Source: Hyphomicrobiales bacterium (GTDB lineage Bacteria > Pseudomonadota > Alphaproteobacteria > Rhizobiales > Beijerinckiaceae). From it: a stretch of 64,000 bases of DNA. Position numbers and translations under genes: made by a program. Below, piece by piece: positions 15,112 through 23,868 of this stretch. The notes beneath the pieces are model-generated. The model was not told where the DNA came from and ran no database searches. It was given only the letters and a program-made list of their open reading frames with translations. The DNA lies in the NCBI GenBank assembly GCA_900466745.1, contig UBNE01000009.1, positions 1 through 64,000 of the forward strand, read 5' to 3'. Numbering within the stretch: position 1 is the first letter of the stretch; every line of letters begins with the position of its first letter.

Positions 15112-16134
15112 TCAGCGGATCGGCGGGCCGTATTGCAGGCCGCCCTGCGTCCACAGCTTGTTGACGCCGCGCGGCAGCGGGTTGCTGGTCTTCGGCCCGA
15201 AATGGCGCTCGAAGCTCTCGCCGTAATTGCCGACGGCCTTGACGATGCGCACCACCCAGTCATTGGTCAGGCCCAGCGCCTCGCCGAACTTGCCCTCGGC
15301 GCCGAGCATGCGGCGGATCTCGGGATTCTGCGAATTCTTGGCCAGGTCCTCGACATTGGCTTGGGTCACGCCAAGCTCCTCGGCGTCGATCGTCGCGATC
15401 ACCGTCCAGCGCACCAGGTCGAACCAGGCCGGATCGTTCTTGCGCACCCAGGGGCCGAGCGGCTCCTTGGAGATCACCTCCTGGAGCAGAACATGCTCGT
15501 CCGGATCCTTCAGCCGGCCGCGCGTGCCGGCCAGCGCCGAGAGGTCGGTGGTGTAGGCGTCGCAGCGCCCGGCCTCATAGGCCTGCACCGTGTCCTCCAG
15601 CGTGGCGAAGGCGACGGTCTCGAACTTGATGCCGTGGGTGCGGCCGTAATCGGCGAGGTTGAGTTCGGTGGTCGTGCCCTGCGCGACGCAGACCGAGGCG
15701 CCGTTGAGGTCCTTGACCGTGTTCACGCCGAGCTTCTTGCGCACGATGAAGCCCTGGCCGTCGTAATAATTGATCGCGGTGAAGCTGACGCCCTGGCCGA
15801 TGTCGCGGCCGAGCGACCAGGTCGTGGTCCGGGCGAGCACGTCGATCTCGCCGGCCTGCAGCGCGACGAGCCGGTTCTTGCTCGACAGCGAGAGATAGCT
15901 CGCCTTGTCCGGATCGTTGAAGATCGCCGCGGCGAGCGCGCGGCAGACATCGGTGTCGAAGCCGTGCCAGACGCCGTCCTTGTCCTGCAGCGAGAAGCCC
16001 GGAACGCCTTCGCTGGTGCCGCAGATGATGTTGCCGCGCGCCTTGATCTTCTCGAGCGTCGACTGGGCGAGGGAGGGGCTGGCGGCGGCCGCCAGGGCGA
16101 GGCCGGCGGCCAGGCTGAGCAGGATGCGTTTCAC
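15112..16134 (-). CDS. Amino-acid ABC transporter substrate-binding protein (AapJ-like), orphan
   Basis: 340 residues. A signal peptide (VKRILLSLAAGLALAAAAS) is cleaved near SLA before QST. The mature part is a cluster-3 (SBP_bac_3) protein: STLEKIKARGNIICGTSEGVPGFS, then GFDTDVCRALAAAIF, VDVL-type and TVQAYEAGRCDAYTTD regions, closest in style to AapJ/BztA general amino-acid binding proteins. It would bind amino acids in the periplasm. No permease or ATPase genes are next to it, so it must work with components encoded elsewhere. The start is GTG at 16134, just before the signal peptide. Confidence 0.88.
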   Translation of the reverse strand: MKRILLSLAAGLALAAAASPSLAQSTLEKIKARGNIICGTSEGVPGFSLQDKDGVWHGFDTDVCRALAAAIFNDPDKASYLSLSSKNRLVALQAGEIDVLARTTTWSLGRDIGQGVSFTAINYYDGQGFIVRKKLGVNTVKDLNGASVCVAQGTTTELNLADYGRTHGIKFETVAFATLEDTVQAYEAGRCDAYTTDLSALAGTRGRLKDPDEHVLLQEVISKEPLGPWVRKNDPAWFDLVRWTVIATIDAEELGVTQANVEDLAKNSQNPEIRRMLGAEGKFGEALGLTNDWVVRIVKAVGNYGESFERHFGPKTSNPLPRGVNKLWTQGGLQYGPPIR

Positions 16135-16222
16135 GGGTGAGGCTCCGGTTGGAAAGGCGGGCGAGATCAATCTGCCTCTTTTGCGATGAAGCTGTGAAGC
16201 CGGTTTCCGCAAGGTCGTCGGC

Positions 16223-16257
16223 GAAGCCGGCTTTTCGCTTGCCAGCCGGCTTCTTTT
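16223..16257 (+). promoter_or_regulatory. Terminator-like hairpin in the rpmI leader; candidate attenuator
   Basis: GAAGCCGGCT (16223-16232) pairs perfectly with AGCCGGCTTC (16244-16253) around an 11-base loop, followed by TTTT (16254-16257). It lies 130 bases before rpmI on the coding strand and 89 bases outside the divergent binding-protein gene. On the other strand there is no T-tract. It could be an attenuator of rpmI-rplT. Confidence 0.4.
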
Positions 16258-16388
16258 CTGCGATAGGCCCGGCCTTCGATCGCCCGGCTGATAAGGGCTG
16301 CCGTGGCGGTCGTTCTTTGCTTCCTGAAAGCAAAATCTGGCCAAAGCCGCCGCGAGGCGTGCCGGCCTTATGACCGATAGGAGCTGAA

Positions 16389-16589
16389 ATGCCCAAGATG
16401 AAGACCAAATCGGCCGCTAAGAAGCGGTTCAAGATCACCGGTACCGGCAAGGTGCTCTACGCCCAGGCCGGCAAGCGTCACGGGATGATCAAGCGGACCA
16501 ACAAGCAGATCCGCAATCACCGCGGCACCACGACCCTCTTCGAGGGCGATGCGGCCAACGTGAAGAAGTACTTCCTCCCCAACGGCTGA
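16389..16589 (+). CDS. rpmI: 50S ribosomal protein L35
   Basis: 66 residues, full length. The N-terminus [20 protein letters not shown] and the central [12 protein letters not shown] are diagnostic of bL35. It is a basic protein of the large subunit. AGGAG lies 7 bases before the ATG. The rplT gene follows after 28 bases. Unlike the common infC-rpmI-rplT order, infC is 3.3 kb upstream with its own terminator. Confidence 0.98.
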   Translation: MPKMKTKSAAKKRFKITGTGKVLYAQAGKRHGMIKRTNKQIRNHRGTTTLFEGDAANVKKYFLPNG

Positions 16590-16617
16590 CGCCACCTGAC
16601 ACTCCGGAGATCATGAC

Positions 16618-16995
16618 ATGGCTCGCGTGAAACGGGGCGTGACGTCCCACGCCAAGCACAAGAAGACGTTCAAGGCCGCCAAGGGCTTCTATGGCCGCCG
16701 CAAGAATACGATCCGCGCCGCCAAGGCGGCCGTCGATCGCTCGATGCAGTACGCCTATCGCGACCGCAAGAACAAGAAGCGCTCCTTCCGCGCTCTCTGG
16801 ATCCAGCGCCTCAACGCTGCGGTGCGCGAGCACGGCCTGACCTATTCGGTCTTCATCGGCGGCCTGATCAAGGCCGGCATCGAGCTGGACCGCAAGACCC
16901 TCTCGGCGATGGCGATCGACGACGTGGCTTCGTTCGCCGCTGTGGTCGAGACCGTCAAGGGCGTGCTCGGCCAGCCGGAGGCCAAGGCCGCCTGA
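16618..16995 (+). CDS. rplT: 50S ribosomal protein L20
   Basis: 125 residues, close to the usual length (about 118) with a short C-terminal extension. It begins [15 protein letters not shown] and includes [20 protein letters not shown] and [18 protein letters not shown], diagnostic of bL20, an early large-subunit assembly protein that binds 23S rRNA. It is co-transcribed with rpmI and followed by a strong terminator. L20 represses its own operon in several bacteria; the leader hairpin upstream of rpmI is a possible site but is unproven. Confidence 0.98.
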   Translation: MARVKRGVTSHAKHKKTFKAAKGFYGRRKNTIRAAKAAVDRSMQYAYRDRKNKKRSFRALWIQRLNAAVREHGLTYSVFIGGLIKAGIELDRKTLSAMAIDDVASFAAVVETVKGVLGQPEAKAA

Positions 16996-17020
16996 GCGGA
17001 CCGAACCGATCGGAATTGGA

Positions 17021-17048
17021 AAAGGCCGGCGGAAACGCCGGCCTTTTT
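17021..17048 (+). terminator. Rho-independent terminator of rpmI-rplT
   Basis: Stem GGCCGGCG (17024-17031), loop GAAA, CGCCGGCC (17036-17043), then five T (17044-17048). The A-tract at 17021-17023 extends the stem. Confidence 0.92.
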
Positions 17049-17068
17049 CGTGTCTGCGGAAGCTCGCC

Positions 17069-17099
17069 CCGTCATTGCTTCGCCGCGCTCGCAGTGACG
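17069..17099. repeat. Extragenic palindromic repeat, short form (copy B)
   Basis: CCGTCATTGC joined to TTCGCCGCGCTCGCAGTGACG: the two ends of the long element with the middle lost. It follows the rplT terminator. Confidence 0.6.
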
Positions 17100-17113
17100 C
17101 CGGTGTCGGCAGA

Positions 17114-17875
17114 CTATGTCTGCACGCTGCCGTTGCCCGGATGGTCCCAGCCGTCGCCGCCGCCGTCGACGATGCAGGCATAGGCTTCCTCCGGCGTGTC
17201 GGCATAGGCGAACAGCTTCAGGTCGTCGGGGCGGATGAAGCCGGCTTCGGCCATGGTGTCGAGCTTGAGCAGCCCCTGCCAATAGGCCTTGTCGAACAAC
17301 ACGATCGGCACCGGGTCCATCTTGCCGGTCTGCACCAGCGTCATGATCTCGAACAGCTCGTCGAGCGTGCCGAAGCCGCCGGGGAACACCACCAGCGCCT
17401 CCGCCCGCATCGCCAGATGCATCTTGCGCATCGCGAAATAGTGGAAGCGGAAGGTCAGGTCCGGCGTCGACCAGGCGTTCGGCTCTTGCTCGTGCGGCAA
17501 GGTGATGTTGAAGCCGATCGAGAGCGCGCCGGCTTCGGTGGCGCCGCGATTGGCCGCCTCCATGATGCCGGGGCCGCCGCCGGTGGCGATGACGTGATGG
17601 CGCCCGGCCTCGCCGTCGCGCAGCGCCCCGCCGCGTTCCGAGGCGAGGCGGCCGAAGGCGCGGGCCGCCTCGTACCAGCGGTTGCCCTCCCGCACCCGCG
17701 CCGAGCCGAAGACGACGATGGTGGAGACGACGCCGCGCGCCCTGAGATGGTCCTCGGCCTTCTGGTATTCGAGCATGAAGCGGGCGCCGCGGGTCGAATC
17801 GCCGAGGATGAAGTCGGGATCGAGGGCGGCGAGCCGGTAGGAGGGCGATTCCTTCTGGGCGGTGTTGTCGGGCAA
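17114..17875 (-). CDS. LOG-family protein (Rossmann-fold nucleotide hydrolase, TIGR00730 type)
   Basis: About 253 residues. It has the LOG-family signatures GGGPGIMEAANRG and PGGFGTLDELFE, the latter being the phosphoribohydrolase active-site motif. Family members release cytokinin-like bases from nucleoside 5'-monophosphates, or act as pyrimidine/purine 5'-nucleotide nucleosidases; the exact substrate is not predictable. The start is uncertain: TTG at 17875 has AGGAGG 5 bases upstream and is preferred; ATG at 17902 would add nine residues without a ribosome site. It is divergent from pheS. Confidence 0.85.
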   Translation of the reverse strand: MPDNTAQKESPSYRLAALDPDFILGDSTRGARFMLEYQKAEDHLRARGVVSTIVVFGSARVREGNRWYEAARAFGRLASERGGALRDGEAGRHHVIATGGGPGIMEAANRGATEAGALSIGFNITLPHEQEPNAWSTPDLTFRFHYFAMRKMHLAMRAEALVVFPGGFGTLDELFEIMTLVQTGKMDPVPIVLFDKAYWQGLLKLDTMAEAGFIRPDDLKLFAYADTPEEAYACIVDGGGDGWDHPGNGSVQT

Positions 17876-18078
17876 GGCGTCCTCCTGTGTCGTCGCTCGC
17901 ATCGCGCGAAAGCCGCCCCTTCTCGGAAGAAACCGCCGCCGAGGCAAACGGGCAGATCGTCGCCCTGCCGGGGAGGAGGGCGCTCGTTTCGATGCGATGC
18001 CGCTTCGCACTGGCATATGCCGGCCGTTCCCGCTAGAACGCGGCCGTTCCCACGCCTTCAAACGCTTGCGACCCGTTC

Positions 18079-19161
18079 ATGACCGATATCGCCACCCTGG
18101 AACGCGACACCCTCGCCGCGATCGCCGCCGCCGCCGACGAGGCCGCCGTCGAGGAGCTGCGCATCGCGGCGCTCGGCAAGTCGGGCTCGGTCTCGGCCCT
18201 GCTCAAGACGCTGGGCGCGATGACGCCCGACGAGCGCAAGGAAAAGGGCCCGCTGATCAACGGCCTGCGCGACCGCGTGCAGGGTGCCATCGCCGCCCGC
18301 AAGGAGGCGCTGGGCGAGACGGCGCTGGAGGCGCGGCTCGCCTCCGAGCGTCTCGACGTCTCGCTGCCGGTGCAGGACGGGCCCGAGGCGCGCGGCCGCA
18401 TCCACCCGATCAGCCAGGTCATCGACGAGATCACCGCGATCTTCGGCGATATGGGCTTCGCCGTCGCCGAGGGGCCGGATGTCGAGACCGACGACCTCAA
18501 TTTCACCAGGCTCAACTTCCCGGTTGGCCATCCCGCCCGCGAGATGCACGACACCTTCTTCTTCGCGCCGGACTCGAACGGCGAGCGCAAGCTGCTGCGC
18601 ACGCATACCTCGCCGGTCCAGGTCCGCACCATGCTGGCCGAGGCCCCGCCGATCCGCGTGATCTGCCCGGGCAGGACCTATCGCAACGATTCCGACCAGA
18701 CCCACACGCCGATGTTCCATCAGGTCGAGGGGCTGGTGATCGACAAATCCGCCAATCTCGGCCACCTCAAATGGATCCTGGAGGAGTTCTGCAAGTCCTT
18801 CTTCGAGATCGATGACGTGAAGATGCGCTTCCGTCCGTCCTTCTTCCCCTTCACCGAGCCCTCGATGGAGGTCGACATCCAGTGCTCGCGCAAGGGCGGC
18901 GAGATCCGCTTCGGCGAGGGCGAGGACTGGCTGGAGATCCTCGGCTGCGGCATGGTGCATCCGAACGTGCTGCGCAATTGCGGGCTCGACCCGGACGTCT
19001 ATCAGGGCTTCGCCTGGGGCATGGGCATCGACCGCATCGCCATGCTGAAATACGGCATGCCGGATCTGCGCCCCTTCTTCGAGGCGGATGTGCGCTGGCT
19101 CGCGCATTACGGCTTCCGCCCGCTCGACCTGCCGACCCTGACCGGCGGCCTCTCCTCATGA
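18079..19161 (+). CDS. pheS: Phenylalanyl-tRNA synthetase alpha subunit
   Basis: 360 residues, typical length. It has an N-terminal coiled-coil arm (residues 1-90) followed by the class II catalytic core: motif 2 in the [19 protein letters not shown] region and motif 3 in [13 protein letters not shown]. With PheT it forms the (alpha-beta)2 enzyme that charges tRNA-Phe. In most bacteria pheT follows at once; here a glycosyltransferase gene of about 1.2 kb lies between them. No leader-peptide attenuator rich in Phe codons is seen upstream. Confidence 0.97.
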   Translation: MTDIATLERDTLAAIAAAADEAAVEELRIAALGKSGSVSALLKTLGAMTPDERKEKGPLINGLRDRVQGAIAARKEALGETALEARLASERLDVSLPVQDGPEARGRIHPISQVIDEITAIFGDMGFAVAEGPDVETDDLNFTRLNFPVGHPAREMHDTFFFAPDSNGERKLLRTHTSPVQVRTMLAEAPPIRVICPGRTYRNDSDQTHTPMFHQVEGLVIDKSANLGHLKWILEEFCKSFFEIDDVKMRFRPSFFPFTEPSMEVDIQCSRKGGEIRFGEGEDWLEILGCGMVHPNVLRNCGLDPDVYQGFAWGMGIDRIAMLKYGMPDLRPFFEADVRWLAHYGFRPLDLPTLTGGLSS

Positions 19162-19189
19162 CGGCGGCGACCCGGCAGGGGAGGGCGCG

Positions 19190-20386
19190 ATGACGCCTGC
19201 GGGCTGGGCGGCGCTGGCCGCGGGGCTGCTGGTCGCGGTGAACCTGGCGAGCCAGGCCATCGCGCTCTGGCGGCTGCGCCGGCCCTTGCAGCGCTCGGCC
19301 CTGCTGGCGGAGCTGCCGCCCGTCACCATCGTCAGGCCGGTGCGCGGCATCGAGGCCTTCAGCCGCGAGACCGCCGTCTCGGGGCTGGAGCTCGACTATC
19401 CGCGCTACAGCACGATCTTCTGCGTCGCCGACGCAGACGACCCGATCGTGCCGCTGATCGAGGAGCTGATCGCGCAATTCGGGCCCGACAAGGCGCGGCT
19501 GCTCGTCGGCGACGTCGCCGTCAGCGCCAATCCCAAGCTCAACAACTGCGTGCGCGGCTGGGAGGCGGCGACGACCGACTGGGTCATCCTCGCCGATTCC
19601 AACGTGCTGATGCCGAAGGACTACATCCAGCGGCTGATGGCCGCCTGGCGATCCGATACCGGCCTCGTCTGCTCGACGCCGGCGGGCTCGCGGCCGCAGA
19701 ATTTCGGCGCCGAGGTCGAATGCGCCTTCCTCAACGCCTTCCAGGCGCGCTGGCAATATGTCGGCGAGGCGCTGGGGCTCGGCTTCGCCCAGGGCAAGTC
19801 GATGCTGTGGAACAAGCCCTTCCTCGACGCGAATGGCGGCATCGCCGCGCTCGGCGCCGAGATCGCGGAGGACGCCGCCTCGACCAAGCTGGTGCGCGCC
19901 GCCGGCCGGCACGTCCATCTCGTCGGCCAGCCCTTCGAGCAGCCGCTCGGGCCGCGCCGCCTCGCCGATGCGGTGCAGCGCCAGTTCCGCTGGGCCCGCC
20001 TGCGGCGCGTCACCTTCCTGCCCTTCTTCGCGCTGGAGATCCTCTCCGCACCGCTGCTGCCGGCGCTGCTCGCGACCGTCGCGGGCGTCGGCTTCGGCCT
20101 GCCGTTCTGGCTCGGGCCGCTGCTGGTGCTGGCCGTCTGGTATGCCGGCGACATCGCGCTCTCGGCCGGGGTCGGCTGGTTCCTGAACTGGCGTTCGCCT
20201 TTTGCCATGCTGGTGCGCGACATCGCCTTCCCCGGTGTCTGGGCCTATGCCTTCATCGGCGGCGAGGTGAGCTGGCGCGGCAACGCCATGACGATCCGCG
20301 CCGACGGCGCCAACGCGCTCAACCAGGCGACGCCGGCCCTTTCGGCCACCAGCGCCAAGATTTCGACCGATCCCGCCCGACACTGA
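19190..20386 (+). CDS. GT21-type (ceramide glucosyltransferase-like) membrane glycosyltransferase inside the pheST operon
   Basis: 398 residues. An N-terminal membrane helix is followed by a GT-A domain with the GT21 motif series: VADADD (D1), LADSN (D2), AEDAA (D3) and QFRWARLRR (the Q/RxxRW motif), then two or three C-terminal membrane segments. GT21 enzymes transfer sugar from a nucleotide sugar to a lipid such as ceramide or diacylglycerol; HpnI is a bacterial relative. The acceptor here is unknown. The gene starts 28 bases after pheS with AGGGGAGGG upstream and ends 7 bases before pheT, so all three should be one transcript. Confidence 0.85.
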   Translation: MTPAGWAALAAGLLVAVNLASQAIALWRLRRPLQRSALLAELPPVTIVRPVRGIEAFSRETAVSGLELDYPRYSTIFCVADADDPIVPLIEELIAQFGPDKARLLVGDVAVSANPKLNNCVRGWEAATTDWVILADSNVLMPKDYIQRLMAAWRSDTGLVCSTPAGSRPQNFGAEVECAFLNAFQARWQYVGEALGLGFAQGKSMLWNKPFLDANGGIAALGAEIAEDAASTKLVRAAGRHVHLVGQPFEQPLGPRRLADAVQRQFRWARLRRVTFLPFFALEILSAPLLPALLATVAGVGFGLPFWLGPLLVLAVWYAGDIALSAGVGWFLNWRSPFAMLVRDIAFPGVWAYAFIGGEVSWRGNAMTIRADGANALNQATPALSATSAKISTDPARH

Positions 20387-20393
20387 TACGACG

Positions 20394-22817
20394 ATGAAAT
20401 TCACGATCTCCTGGCTCAAAGAGCATCTCGACACCGACGCCTCCGTTGCGGAGATCGCCGAGACCCTGACCCGCATCGGCCTGGAGGTCGAGGCGATCGA
20501 GGATCGCGCCGCCGCGCTCTCCGCCTTCACCATCGCCTATGTCGTCGAGGCGAAGCAGCACCCGAACGCCGATCGCCTGCGCGTCTGCATGGTCGACACC
20601 GGTGCCGGCGAGCCGGTGCAGGTCGTCTGCGGCGCGCCCAACGCCCGCACCGGCATGAAGGGCGTGTTCTCGCCGCCGGGCAGCTACATCCCCGGCAAGA
20701 AGATCACGCTCGGCAAGGGCGTGATCCGCGGCGTCGAATCGAACGGCATGCTGGTCTCGGAAGCCGAGCTGGAGCTCTCCGACGACCATGACGGCATCAT
20801 CGAGCTGCCCGCCGATGCGCCGGTCGGCCAGCCCTACGCCGCTTATGCGGGGCTCGACGACGCCGTGATCGAGATCGCGGTGACGCCGAACCGGGCCGAC
20901 GCGCTCGGCGTCGCCGGCATCGCGCGCGACCTCGCCGCCGCCGGCCTCGGCAAGCTGAAGAGTTCAGCCGTCCAGCCGCTGCGCGGCTCCTTCCCGTGCC
21001 CGGTCGAGGTCAGGCTCGATTTCACGGACGAGGACCGCAAGCTCTGCCCGGCCTTCGCGCTGCGCCTCGTGCGGGGCGTGAAGAACGGCCCCTCGCCGGA
21101 CTGGTTGCAGGCGCGGCTGCGCGCCGTCGGCCTGCGTCCGATCAACGCGCTCGTCGACATCACCAATTTCATGACGCTCGACCGCAACAGGCCGCTGCAT
21201 GTCTTCGACGCGGCCAAGGTGACGGGCGATCTCACCGTGCGCCGCGCGAAGGAGGGCGAGACCATCCTCGCGCTCGACGGCAAGACCTATACGCTGACCG
21301 ACGAGCAGGTCGTGATCGCCGATGAGCGCGGCGTCGAATCGCTTGCCGGCATCATGGGCGGCGAGGCCTCGGGCAGCGGCGAAGGCACCACCGACGTGCT
21401 GATCGAGAGCGCGCTCTGGGACCCGCTCAATGTCGCCCGCTCCGGCCGGGCGCTCGGCATCAACTCGGATGCGCGCTACCGCTTCGAGCGCGGCGTCGAT
21501 CCCGATTTCGTCCGGCCGGGCCTCGACCTCGCCACCGCCATGGTGATCGCGCTCTGCGGCGGCGAGGCCTCCGAGATCGCATTCGCCGGCGAGTTGCCCG
21601 ACAGCCCCGGCGCGATCGACTTCCCCTGGTCCGAGGTCAAGCGCCTCACCGGGCTGGAGCTGCCGCAGGCGGAGATGAAGCTGGCGCTGACCTCGCTCGG
21701 CTTCCATGTCTCGGGCACGGGCGACCGGGTCAAGGTCGCGCCCCCCTCCTGGCGCGCCGATGTCGGCGGCAAGGCCGATCTCGTCGAGGAGATCGTGCGC
21801 ATCGCGGGCCTGGACCGCGTCGTCTCGACGCCGCTGCCGCGCATCAGGGGCGAGGTGGTGAAGCCGGTTCTCACCGTTCTCCAGAAGCGCACCCGCACCG
21901 CCAAGCGCACGCTGGCCGCGCGCGGCCTGGTCGAGGCCGTGACCTGGTCTTTCATATCGCATGACCAGGCGAAGCTTTTCGGCGGCGGCTCGAGGAAGCT
22001 CGCCCTCGCCAACCCGATCGCGGCCGATCTCTCCGACATGCGGCCCTCGCTGCTGCCGGGGCTGATCCGGGCGGCACAGAACAATGCCGATCGCGGCTTC
22101 CCCGACGTCGCCCTGTTCGAGGTCGGCCAGATCTTCCTCAGCGACGAGCCGGAAGGCCAGCTCGCCGCCGCCGCCGGCCTGCGCCGCGGCACGGCGCGGC
22201 TCGACGGCGTCGGCCGCCACTGGGATGGCGGCGCTCGATCCGTCGACGCCTTCGATGCCAAGGCCGACGTGCTCGGCCTGCTCTCGGGGCTGGGGGTTCC
22301 GACCGGCGGCCTGCAGATCGTCGCGGGCGGCCCGGCCTGGGCCCATCCCGGCCGGTCCGCCACGCTGCAGTTCGGCCCCAAGGGCGTGATCGGCGCCTTC
22401 GGCGAGGTCCACCCGAAGATCCTGAAGGCGCTCGACGCCAAGGGCCCGCTCGTCGCCTTCGAGATCCATCTCGATGCGCTGCCCCTGCCGAAATACAAGC
22501 CGACCAAGGTCAAGCCGAAGCTCACCCTCTCCGATTTCCAGCCGGTGACCCGCGACTTCGCCTTCATCGTCGACAAGGCCGTGGCGGCCGGCGACATGAT
22601 GAAGACGGCGCAGGGCGCCGACCGCGCGCTGATCGCCCATATCGGCGTCTTCGATCTCTATGAGGGGCAGGGCGTCGAGCCCGGCAAGAAGTCGGTCGCG
22701 CTCGCCGTCACGCTGCAGCCGGTAGAGAAGACCCTGACCGAGGCGGAGATCGAGGCTGTCGGCAGCAAGATCGTCGCGGAGATGGCCAAGCGCTACGGCG
22801 CGACGCTCCGGGGCTGA
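20394..22817 (+). CDS. pheT: Phenylalanyl-tRNA synthetase beta subunit
   Basis: 807 residues, full length. The domain order is intact: N-terminal tRNA-binding EMAP-like domain (about 40-150, [11 protein letters not shown]), B3/B4 editing domain (about 210-370), B5 (about 400-475), the catalytic-like core, and the C-terminal ferredoxin-like anticodon-binding domain (about 710-805, [15 protein letters not shown]). It partners PheS. Start ATG 20394 lies 7 bases after the GT21 gene. A perfect 14-base hairpin follows the stop. Confidence 0.97.
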   Translation: MKFTISWLKEHLDTDASVAEIAETLTRIGLEVEAIEDRAAALSAFTIAYVVEAKQHPNADRLRVCMVDTGAGEPVQVVCGAPNARTGMKGVFSPPGSYIPGKKITLGKGVIRGVESNGMLVSEAELELSDDHDGIIELPADAPVGQPYAAYAGLDDAVIEIAVTPNRADALGVAGIARDLAAAGLGKLKSSAVQPLRGSFPCPVEVRLDFTDEDRKLCPAFALRLVRGVKNGPSPDWLQARLRAVGLRPINALVDITNFMTLDRNRPLHVFDAAKVTGDLTVRRAKEGETILALDGKTYTLTDEQVVIADERGVESLAGIMGGEASGSGEGTTDVLIESALWDPLNVARSGRALGINSDARYRFERGVDPDFVRPGLDLATAMVIALCGGEASEIAFAGELPDSPGAIDFPWSEVKRLTGLELPQAEMKLALTSLGFHVSGTGDRVKVAPPSWRADVGGKADLVEEIVRIAGLDRVVSTPLPRIRGEVVKPVLTVLQKRTRTAKRTLAARGLVEAVTWSFISHDQAKLFGGGSRKLALANPIAADLSDMRPSLLPGLIRAAQNNADRGFPDVALFEVGQIFLSDEPEGQLAAAAGLRRGTARLDGVGRHWDGGARSVDAFDAKADVLGLLSGLGVPTGGLQIVAGGPAWAHPGRSATLQFGPKGVIGAFGEVHPKILKALDAKGPLVAFEIHLDALPLPKYKPTKVKPKLTLSDFQPVTRDFAFIVDKAVAAGDMMKTAQGADRALIAHIGVFDLYEGQGVEPGKKSVALAVTLQPVEKTLTEAEIEAVGSKIVAEMAKRYGATLRG

Positions 22818-22825
22818 GCCGTCTT

Positions 22826-22856
22826 CCGTCATTGCGAGCCGCGCTCGCAATGACGG
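22826..22856. repeat. Extragenic palindromic repeat, minimal form (copy C), after pheT
   Basis: CCGTCATTGCGAGC (22826-22839), loop CGC, then GCTCGCAATGACGG (22843-22856): a perfect 14-pair hairpin 8 bases past pheT. It has no T-tract but may end or stabilise the pheST transcript. Confidence 0.8.
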
Positions 22857-22956
22857 CGAGATTCTCACCATTGATCAGGATTATGTAATAATCCGGGGCA
22901 GAAGCCCCCGCGCTTTCGGGGTATCGGCAGGCGCATTGTTGCAGAATTCCGGCCTG

Positions 22957-23868
22957 ATGAGTCTCACCGAGCTCCCCGTTTCCGACAATCTGTTCCCCGG
23001 CTTTCGCCTGCTCGACGTTCAAACGCCGGGCGCGCGCATCCGCGTGCGCGTCGGCGGCGAGGGGCCGCCGCTCCTGCTGCTGCACGGCTATCCGCAGACC
23101 CATGCGCTCTGGCACAAGGTCGCGGCGCGGCTGAGGGACCGCTTCACCCTCGTCTGCGCCGATCTGCGCGGCTATGGCGACAGCGACAAGCCGCCGACCG
23201 ATTCCGCGCATCAGCCCTATTCCAAGCGCGCCATGGCGCAGGACGTGGCGCAGGTGATGACCGCGCTCGGCCATGAGCGCTTCTGCATCGGCGCGCATGA
23301 CCGTGGCGCCCGCGTCGCGCATCGTCTCGCGCTCGACCATGCCGGGCGCGTCCTCCGCCTCGCCACGCTCGACATCGCCCCGACGCGGGAGATGTACGCC
23401 AACACCACCGATGCCTTCGCCCGCGCCTATTGGCACTGGTTCTTCCTGATCCAGCCCGCCCCCTTCCCGGAGCGGATGATCGGTGCCGACCCGGAGGCCT
23501 ATTGGCGCAAGAAATGCGGCTCCGGCTCGGCCGGGATGAGCCCCTTCGCGCCGGAAGCGCTCGCCCATTACCTGCGCTGCTTCGCCGATCCGGGCACGAT
23601 CCACGGCTCCTGCGAGGACTACCGCGCCGCCGCGACCATCGACATCCGCCATGACGACGCGGATGGCGGGCGCAAGCTGGCGCAGCCGCTGCTCGCCCTC
23701 TGGGGCGCCGACGGCATCATCGGCAAATGCTTCGACCCTCTGGCCTTGTGGCGCTCGCGTGCGCAGGATGTGCGCGGCCACGCCCTGCCGGGCGGCCACT
23801 ACCTGGCGGAAGAGGTCCCGGACCTCGTCGCCGCGGAATTCACGTCTTTCTTCGGAGAAGCCGCATGA
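22957..23868 (+). CDS. Alpha/beta hydrolase of the fluoroacetate/haloacetate dehalogenase group
   Basis: 303 residues. The active-site set known from fluoroacetate dehalogenase is present: nucleophile Asp115 in GAHDRGARVAHR with Arg116 and Arg119, acid Asp139 in LDIAPT, the halide-side pair His160-Trp161 in YWHWFF, and the general-base His281 in GGHYLAEE. These enzymes hydrolyse haloacetates to glycolate; close relatives may be epoxide hydrolases, so activity is likely but not certain. ATG 22957 gives the family length. The stop overlaps the start of the next gene (ATGA), indicating translational coupling. Confidence 0.8.
   Translation: MSLTELPVSDNLFPGFRLLDVQTPGARIRVRVGGEGPPLLLLHGYPQTHALWHKVAARLRDRFTLVCADLRGYGDSDKPPTDSAHQPYSKRAMAQDVAQVMTALGHERFCIGAHDRGARVAHRLALDHAGRVLRLATLDIAPTREMYANTTDAFARAYWHWFFLIQPAPFPERMIGADPEAYWRKKCGSGSAGMSPFAPEALAHYLRCFADPGTIHGSCEDYRAAATIDIRHDDADGGRKLAQPLLALWGADGIIGKCFDPLALWRSRAQDVRGHALPGGHYLAEEVPDLVAAEFTSFFGEAA

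Noticed and set aside
17876..18078. Phe-rich leader-peptide attenuator before pheS
   Set aside because: No short frame with a Phe run and no alternative hairpins were seen. The gap is GC-rich divergent DNA.
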